Shown one piece after another: positions 58,301 to 64,000 of a stretch of DNA of 64,000 nucleotides. The position numbers were made by a program, and so were the translations under genes. How positions within the stretch are numbered: the stretch's first letter is position 1; the number at the start of each line of letters is the position of its first letter. The notes beneath the pieces were generated by a model that saw nothing but the letters and a program-made list of their open reading frames with translations, did no database searches and was not told the origin of the DNA. Source of the stretch: Trifolium pratense (Eukaryota > Streptophyta > Magnoliopsida > Fabales > Fabaceae); NCBI RefSeq assembly GCF_020283565.1, contig NC_060063.1, positions 34,310,635 through 34,374,634 of the forward strand. Direction: 5' to 3'.

Positions 58301-59251
58301 TATGTTGATGACATAGTCTTTGGAGGGATGGCGGAACCGATGGTCCAACACTTTGTGAGACAGATGCAGTCTGAATTTGAGATGAGCTTGGTAGGAGAAT
58401 TAACCTATTTTCTTGGACTACAGGTAAAACAGATGGAAGACACAATATTTGTGTCTCAAAGCAAGTATGCTAAAAATATCATAAAGAAATTTGGCATGGA
58501 AAATGCTGCACACAAAAGAACACCTGCTGCCACACATCTAAAATTAACCAAGGATGAGAAAGGTGTAGATGTAGACCAAAGCCTGTATAGAAGCATGATA
58601 GGGAGCCTACTGTACCTCACAGCAAGCAGGCCTGACATCACCTTTGCAGTGGGTGTATGTGCTAGGTACCAAGCTGAGCCAAAGATGAGCCATCTTACAC
58701 AAGTAAAAAGAATCTTGAAGTATGTCAATGCAACTTCTGATTATGGAATAATGTATTCCCACACCAACAATGCTAGGTTGATGGGATATTGTGACGCAGA
58801 TTGGGCTGGATGTGCAGATGACAGAAAAAGTACCTCTGGTGGATGTTTTTATCTAGGAGAAAATCTTATCTCATGGTTTAGCAAGAAACAAAACTGTGTT
58901 TCTCTATCCACTGCAGAGGCTGAGTACATTGCAGCTAGGAGTAGTTGCTCTCAATTATTGTGGATGAAGCAGATGCTTAAGGAATACAATGTTGAACAGG
59001 ATGCTCTAACATTGTACTGTGACAATTTAAGCGCCATAAATATTTCAAAAAATCCTATTCAGCACAGTAGAACAAAGCATATTGACATTCGTCATCACTT
59101 CATCAGGGATTTGGTGGAAGAGAATATTGTGAAGTTGGAGCATGTTGCAACTGAAGAACAGGTAGCTGATATTTTTACCAAAGCTTTAGATGCAAATCAG
59201 TTTGAAAGGCTTAGGGGCAAATTAGGAATTTGCCTATATGAGGAATTATAG
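55308..59251 (+). pseudogene. pol: SIRE-B gag C-terminus and pol, part 3 of 3
   Basis: Open in one frame from the CACTA border to TAG at 59249-59251. First come the CCHC knuckle CHECEGFGHIKSEC (from 55331), an acidic linker and a coiled coil, and a second knuckle [14 protein letters not shown] (about 56023). Then protease [10 protein letters not shown]; integrase [29 protein letters not shown] and [23 protein letters not shown] and YVDDIVFGG; RNase H with DADWAGC, STAEAEYIAARS and HSRTKHIDIRHH; ending LGICLYEEL. No internal stop, and all catalytic motifs are present. It has lost its own promoter and start because of the upstream insertions. It lacks the 41-codon duplication of SIRE-A. Confidence 0.92.
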
Positions 59252-59257
59252 CAGTTA
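59249..59257 (+). promoter_or_regulatory. Leaky stop context between pol and env-like ORF
   Basis: The pol stop is TAG followed by CAG TTA, matching the UAG-CAR-YYA readthrough context known from tobamoviruses and reported for the soybean element SIRE1. The next frame stays open in phase for over 2.3 kb, so low-level readthrough would make a pol-env-like fusion. Function in this copy is inferred. Confidence 0.75.
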
Positions 59258-61585
59258 AGGCATTATGTGCGCGCAACCGTTTTGTTCTCCAAATTTCATC
59301 TATTGGCGCACGTAAATCAAGGAAAGACAAAAAATACTTTCCATAACTGCTCTATTACACGCTATCAACTCTCATATCATCATTATTTCTTTCCAAAACT
59401 TTCAACTTCCTCTGAACTTTCTGCTGCGATCCTCAAACACAAATCATCATCTCAAATCATCAAAAATCTAAAAAACTTCAACAAGTTCTTTGTGAAAATG
59501 TCTCAATCTTCCGGTTCCGCTCAGATCAAAAACAAAATTGCTGATACTGTGAAAACAAGATCAAAGTCTAAGAAGGAAGGAACAACTGTAGTGGTAGATG
59601 CGATGCCTTTATCAAGTATTCCTGCAACTACTTCTAAGAAGAAGAAATCTGCAAAATCCACTAAGAAAGTAAGTGAATCGTCTCCCTCAATCTCTATTAA
59701 GTCTGATTCTGTTAGGTCTAAGAAGAAGAAACCCCAATCTCCCATAAAAAGGGGTTTGAGCATGTCTGATCTATACTTGAATAAGGATCTTTCTGAAACT
59801 GCGAATGTGGAATCGCATGATGTTGCCTCCGGCAAAAATGCGAATGTTGAATCGTCTGTTAAGTCTGTGTCTGAAAAGGTGAATCAAGAAAACCCTTCTG
59901 TAGAGGAAAACCCTAGTTCTGTTGAAACCCTAGGAAAAACCCAAAATATTGCTGAGAATGTTGGTGTGAGCAATAATCCGAGTGTTCCTGAGAATATGAC
60001 AGTTCCCACGAATGTCATAACTGATGTTACTGAAAAATCTCAAGAAAAGGCTGTTGTAACCGATGCTCCAACCGGTGTTGAACCATCCTCTATACCAACT
60101 GATGCTGAGAAGGATGTTGAAGCATCCAAAGGAGGATCTAGCCCACATGCTAACACTGCCACTGGGTCGTTTGGCAGTGGATCTAATACTGAAGCTTCCA
60201 CTGAAGAGGAAGTAAACAAAGAAAGTACCCCTGAAGATGTGGCTGATTCTGAGCCAGAAAATGAAGCTGGTGAAGATTCTGAGAAAACCACCAATGAAGA
60301 GCAGGACATAGTAGATGTTGATGAAGTCCCCTCTGAAGAAGATCTGCAACCTCCACCTACTCAGAAAGGAATTGGGAGAAGACTGAGAAGCAGGACCACT
60401 ACACCTGCACCTGCTGTTACCACTACCCCTGTTGTCACCAAGAAAACAAAGGACACTACTCTGAAGCCTGTCAAGTATGGTCCTAAGAAAAGTTGGAGCA
60501 AGTCTATACCTCCTCCTGAAAAGAAAAAGGGTGTGCTGAAAAGGAAGAGTGCACCATCTAGTGACTCTGATTTTGAAGCTGAAAAGGATGATTCAAGCAT
60601 CAAGCCTCCTGCTAAGAAGGCTATGTCTGCTAAGAAGGCCATGCCTCAAGTTGTTGCTCCTGACATTGAAGACTTTCCTTGTGACAATGTTTCATTTCAT
60701 CTTCCATCCTATGCTCAACGATGGGGAATCATTTGCAAACGAAGATTGGCTCTGGAAAGGGAACTAGGTAAAGATATTCTGGAATGTGAAGAGATTGTGA
60801 GTTTGATCAATGATGCTGGATTGATCAAAACTGTGTGGGGCTTAGGCTCCTGCTATGAGAAGCTGGTTAGGGAGTTTGTTGTCAACATTCCTATAGGTTG
60901 TGACAATCCCTTGGACAAAGAATTTCAGAAGGTATTTGTTCGAGGAAAATGTGTGACATTTTCTCCAAGTATGATCAACAAGGTGCTAGGTAATGCTGAT
61001 GATCCTCACCCTGACATAGATGTATCTGACAATGTGGTCTGCAAAACTATCACAGCTGAAAAGGTGAAAACCTGGCCAAAGAAGGCGAAGGTACCTGCTG
61101 TCAAGCTAACCCAAAAGTATGCCATCTTGAATCGTATTGCATCTGTCAACTGGGTTCCTACAACACATGCATCTGATATTGCAACAAATCTGGGTAAGCT
61201 CATTTATATGATTGGTACTGGTACTAAGTTTAATGCTGGTCTATATATTTTCAATCAAGTTGTGCAGCATGCTAAAACCTCTGTCACCAAGCAACCCATT
61301 GCATTTCCAACCTTGATCTGTGACATCATCTTGTCCCAACATCCGAATATAAGGCATGAGGATGAGTCTGCTAAGAAAAGGGCAACTCCTTTGGCCATTC
61401 ATCAGAAGCTGTTCAGTAAACAGCATGCTCCAGATATTGCTGGACCATCAAATGCTGCTGCTGACACTCCTATGACAAGGAAGGAGATGATTGCTATGCT
61501 GGAAGCAAACTGTAAAGAGCTAGATGAAAAGAAGTTGCAGTTTGAAAGGATGATACATGCTCTCAGGGTTGAAGAGGCTGCAGCT
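59252..61585 (+). pseudogene. Sirevirus env-like ORF, truncated by Tekay-C
   Basis: In phase with pol and open from the TAG at 59249 through 61585; the first ATG that gives a normal-looking N-terminus is 59498 (MSQSSGSAQIKNK), so 696 codons of the element remain. The first about 390 residues are low-complexity, Ser/Lys/Pro and then Glu-rich. From about 60675 there is a conserved block (LPSYAQRWG, RLALERELGKDILECEE, FVRGKCVTFSPSMINKVLGN) typical of plant env-like or 'putative transposon' proteins. A C-terminal coiled coil (about 61490-61570) follows. No clear signal peptide or membrane helix is visible. After 61585 the frame runs about 54 codons into the Tekay-C LTR. The role in plants is unknown. 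Confidence 0.78.
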
Positions 61586-61794
61586 TGTAACGACCCGATT
61601 TTTAGTAAATCGATATTTTATATATATTTGCATATATTTTGGGTTAGTGTTAAATATTTATTTACGCGACGTATAATTATTTATCGCGAACATAAGTTTG
61701 TGAGCGAAACCTTTGTCGTGTTAGTGGGCTTGGGGCGTGTGAGAGCTTAATGGGCTTAGGCTATTGGGCTTGGTTCATGACCATTGGAGAGTAG

Positions 61795-61800
61795 TATAAG
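61795..61800 (+). promoter_or_regulatory. TATA box, Tekay-C LTR
   Basis: TATAAG in AGTATAAGTACCAAGTC, the same place and context as in Tekay-B. Confidence 0.65.
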
Positions 61801-62365
61801 TACCAAGTCAAACCAATGAATAGTCTCACAATTCATTTTGTTCATGAGAAGTTAGAATTTGTGAGCTTAGAAGCAAGAGCAAGAACAAGCTAAGCTAGGG
61901 TTTTGGCAAGAAGAACACAAGCAAGGAGAAGAGTTTAGAGGCCAAGAATCGTCATTCAATCCAAGGTGAGAGTGGTTAAGCATAAGCTTGGGTGATCCAA
62001 GAGAGGGGAGGTGTCTAGCCTCCATTCCTAAACTCTCTCATCCAATTTCTTTGGGGTTTTGGGTGAAGTTTCTTTATCATAAACATGTCTTTTCATCTTA
62101 GTATGCTTAATGAACATCTAGGAGGGAATATGTTTATGTTTGATGATGGTTTTGCATGTTTATGCAACTTTGCTTATTTTGCAAGAAATTGACATGATTT
62201 TGTATGTGTGATGTGTTTTGGTGTTTTTGATTGTTGATTCATGTATATATGTATGGTATATACATGATTGATCACTTGTTATGCATTTATAACATGTTTA
62301 GATGTATTTTTGAGTGGATTCAATGTTAAACCGCCTTAGAAACTCAAGAACAGATATTTTCTGGT

Positions 62366-62587
62366 GTAGTTCGCTACGGATTCGCTACGGATTCGCTTAG
62401 CGAATAAGTTCGCTACGGATTCGCTACGGATTCGCTTAGCGAATAAGTTCGCTACGGGTTCGCCATGTACCTGTAACCCTCTGATGTAGTTCGCTACCTG
62501 TTCGCTACAGCGAACGTGTTCGCTACGTGTTCGCTACGTGTTCGCTACGTGTTCGCTACGGGTTCGCTACGGATTCGCTCAGCGAAC
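62366..62587 (+). repeat. TTCGCT/AGCGAA palindrome array, Tekay-C LTR
   Basis: Sixteen TTCGC words and four AGCGAA partners, forming TTCGCTTAGCGAA (twice), TTCGCTACAGCGAA and TTCGCTCAGCGAA. It includes a roughly 39-bp unit repeated in tandem (from about 62369) and a run of 10-11-bp TTCGCTACG-type units (62519-62576). It is the most expanded of the three arrays. Confidence 0.9.
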
Positions 62588-62736
62588 AGCTCTGTGACAG
62601 CAATTTTGTTAATGTTTGTAAAGTGTGTGTATCCATGTATTTGGTTTCGTTTTGGTTTGGAATTATTATATGTTTAATAATTGTGTTGTGTAATGGCATT
62701 TATATAAAATGTCAAAGAAGTATATGTATGTTTGTA

Positions 62737-62965
62737 TATCGGGTTGTCCGATAAAGAAGAATATCAGTTTGCCTGATAAAGAAGTTTAATGGATTATGTT
62801 ATCCATGTAGTGAGCAGTAGCTTCGTGCTAAGTGATTATCATATGTTTGGTAAATGCATGGCATTCATAGATTCATGCATTACTTAGGGATATCAGACTT
62901 GTCTGATAAAGAAGGATATTGGACTTGTCCAATAAAGAAGGATATCAATGGTAAGTTCCTTGATA
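62737..62965 (+). repeat. Covarying hairpin array, Tekay-C LTR
   Basis: TATCGG/CCGATA (62737-62753, 5-nt loop), TATCAG/CTGATA (62762-62778, 5-nt loop), TATCAGA/TCTGATA (62891-62908, 4-nt loop), TATTGGA/TCCAATA (62917-62934, 4-nt loop) and TATCAA/TTGATA (62943-62965). Each is followed at once by AAGAAG. ATGGAT/ATCCAT (62789-62806) also pairs but lacks the AAGAAG tail. Confidence 0.85.
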
Positions 62966-63689
62966 AAGAAGATGGTACCACATGCATTAGTCGTGTCTAG
63001 GTTGGCATGACATTGAATGTTTGGCATTAGTCGCATTTGAGTAAATGTGCAATTATGTGTTATGTGTTATGTGAGTTCTTTGTGTTGTCCGAGACGACGT
63101 GAAACTATCTGGTTGTGTATTTGTGAGTATGTGTTATCTGGTGTATTACTTATCGAGGCATGTGTGTGAGTTAGTAATACGTGATAGGTTGAATATAGGT
63201 GCGTTTCTATATTCGTATGTATGTGATTATGTTTACTAACTCTCTACCTATTTGTTATGTGCTGGACCTTTGGGGGTTCAGGTATTCAGGTCGAGGTTTC
63301 GATCGAGCTTTAGCTGTAGATCGTTTTGGTGTGGAGCACTTTTGGTGAGGAGCTAGTGTAGGCTACCTTTGTATAGTTTTGTTAAGTTAGTTTGGTTGTG
63401 ATGTATATTAGTGCTCTGGTATGTTGTAACATCGAGTCGGGGATCGTTTGTATTCCGTCGTATATCGATGCGAACATCTTAACTTATGTTTTATGTTAAT
63501 GAATTATCTTTTGAACTATTTTGTTCATTGCTTTGAAAATCCTTTATGTTATGTTTTCCGCTGCGACGTTTCGTGTCATGTGCACGATCGTTTTTGAAAA
63601 TGTTTTTCCGTAGCGCTCCGGCTACTTATCTTTAAAAAGTTTTTAAGATCACGTTTTTAAGGGTAGTTAGTTCGGGGTGTTACAATAGT

Positions 63690-63701
63690 TGGTATCAGAG
63701 C
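63690..63701 (+). other. Primer-binding site of Tekay-C
   Basis: TGGTATCAGAGC (initiator tRNA-Met), five bases after the LTR end. Confidence 0.93.
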
Positions 63702-63807
63702 AGGTCGGTTCATGTGAGCCATTAGGATTTTCTTTCTCTTGTATGAAGCATGTGTTGGGTACACTGTTAATACATTCTAACGTTGAGTTGTGATTCGTTC
63801 AGGAATC

Positions 63808-64000
63808 ATGGCTGCTGCTAGGACCAACGCTCAGATTGCACAAGCTTTGACTGCTTTGACTACATTGGTGGTAAGGGATAATGACCCGGGAAGGGATAGT
63901 GAGAAAAGATTGGAAAGGTTTATGTCGCATAAACCGACTCTGTTTACCGGAGGCTATAACCCGGAGGGGGCTATCAAGTGGTTAGATGAGGTGGAGATCA
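63808..64000 (+). CDS. gag: Tekay-C gag, N-terminus only
   Basis: ATG at 63808 in the same GAATCATGG context as Tekay-B. 64 codons are in the window: it starts [20 protein letters not shown] and then contains RLERFMSHKP, a Thr-Gly-Gly-Tyr segment and a Trp-Leu-Asp-Glu segment at the edge, parallel to Tekay-B gag residues 1-64. Whether the rest is intact cannot be seen. Confidence 0.88.
   Translation, partial: MAAARTNAQIAQALTALTTLVVRDNDPGRDSEKRLERFMSHKPTLFTGGYNPEGAIKWLDEVEI

Larger units (their letters stand above)
39643..61585 (+). mobile_element. SIRE-B: Sirevirus-like Ty1/copia with env-like ORF, multiply interrupted
   Basis: LTR (39643-40649), primer-binding site, gag in three pieces, pol, leaky stop and an env-like ORF. 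It is interrupted by Tekay-B after 41362, by a CACTA element after 50509 and by Tekay-C after 61585. Across both gag interruptions the reading frame resumes in phase once the insert and one target duplication are discounted, so the insertions are the only damage seen in gag-pol. The 3' LTR is outside the window. Gag and pol closely resemble SIRE-A. Confidence 0.92.
61586..63684 (+). repeat. 5' LTR of Tekay-C (2099 bp)
   Basis: TGTAACGACC to TTACA. It has the same order of parts as Tekay-B: TATA box, donor-like site, palindrome array, hairpin array, GGTACCACATGCATTAGT (about 62975), and the GGACC to GGGGGTTCAG block (63259-63290). No gene. Confidence 0.92.
61966..63802 (+). other. Putative leader intron of Tekay-C (1837 nt)
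   Basis: Donor ATCCAAG|GTGAGAG, branch-like TTCTAAC with the A at 63780, acceptor GATTCGTTCAG|G at 63802, gag ATG five bases on. The layout matches Tekay-B although the donor flank differs. Prediction only. Confidence 0.5.
61586..64000 (+). mobile_element. Tekay-C: chromovirus, 5' end
   Basis: LTR 61586-63684, primer-binding site, and the first 193 bases of gag to the window edge. Related to but distinct from Tekay-A and -B. Inserted in the SIRE-B env-like ORF; CAGCT (61581-61585) is the expected target duplication. The rest lies outside. Confidence 0.92.

Noticed and set aside
61586..61750. Hydrophobic C-terminus of the env-like ORF that looks like a membrane anchor
   Set aside because: Those about 54 codons are Tekay-C LTR read through after the insertion, not part of the Sirevirus protein.
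62366..62587. CRISPR-like appearance of short regular repeats
   Set aside because: Units are 10-40 bp with no constant repeat/unique spacer pattern, and the context is a plant LTR retrotransposon.

Overview
The window looks like a stretch of repeat-dense intergenic DNA from a large plant nuclear genome. It is AT-rich, and every strong coding signal belongs to a plant transposable element: Ty1/copia of Sirevirus type, Ty1/copia of a second type, Ty3/gypsy chromovirus of Tekay/Del type, an Athila-like element, a CACTA DNA transposon, and hAT and Harbinger MITEs. I see no host gene, rRNA, tRNA gene or CRISPR. The element families resemble those I associate with legumes, but that host assignment is inference only.

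Layout, left to right. 1-5010: the 5' half of a minus-strand Sirevirus-like copia element (SIRE-A). 5011-10517: an Athila-like element with two short ORFs and no pol. SIRE-A sits in its 5' LTR and copia-P sits in its 3' LTR. 10518-18852: minus-strand copia-P, with a frameshifted gag-pol and an extra partial LTR in its leader. 18853-35507: a Tekay-type gypsy element in tandem form, LTR-internal-LTR-internal-LTR, with a period of exactly 7358 bp. 35508-39642: the 5' end of plus-strand copia-D. 39643-61585: a second Sirevirus (SIRE-B) with gag, pol, a leaky stop context and an env-like ORF. SIRE-B is interrupted by Tekay-B (41363-50227, complete) and by a CACTA element (50510-55307, which itself contains a solo LTR). 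61586-64000: the 5' LTR and gag start of Tekay-C, which cuts the env-like ORF.

The insertions form a deep nest: Athila-like > copia-P > Tekay-A > copia-D > SIRE-B > Tekay-B, CACTA and Tekay-C, with the solo LTR inside CACTA. Target-site duplications are visible on both sides for Tekay-B (TAAAC), CACTA (GTA), the solo LTR (AAGAT), the hAT MITEs (AACTTGTG) and the Harbinger MITE (TAA). The other outer elements have their right flanks outside the window.

The most interesting signals are in the long LTRs of the three Tekay families. At matching LTR positions all three carry (i) a conserved 5' splice-donor-like site, paired with a branch-site/acceptor-like site just before the gag ATG, (ii) an array of TTCGCT/AGCGAA palindromes, and (iii) an array of short hairpins whose stems differ in sequence but keep pairing, in A and C mostly followed by AAGAAG. 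If the predicted intron is used, unspliced genomic RNA would keep the hairpins, palindromes and primer-binding site, and the spliced gag-pol mRNA would lose them. Separately, the middle LTR of the Tekay-A tandem is a chimera of the two outer LTRs, as expected from unequal crossing over between LTRs.
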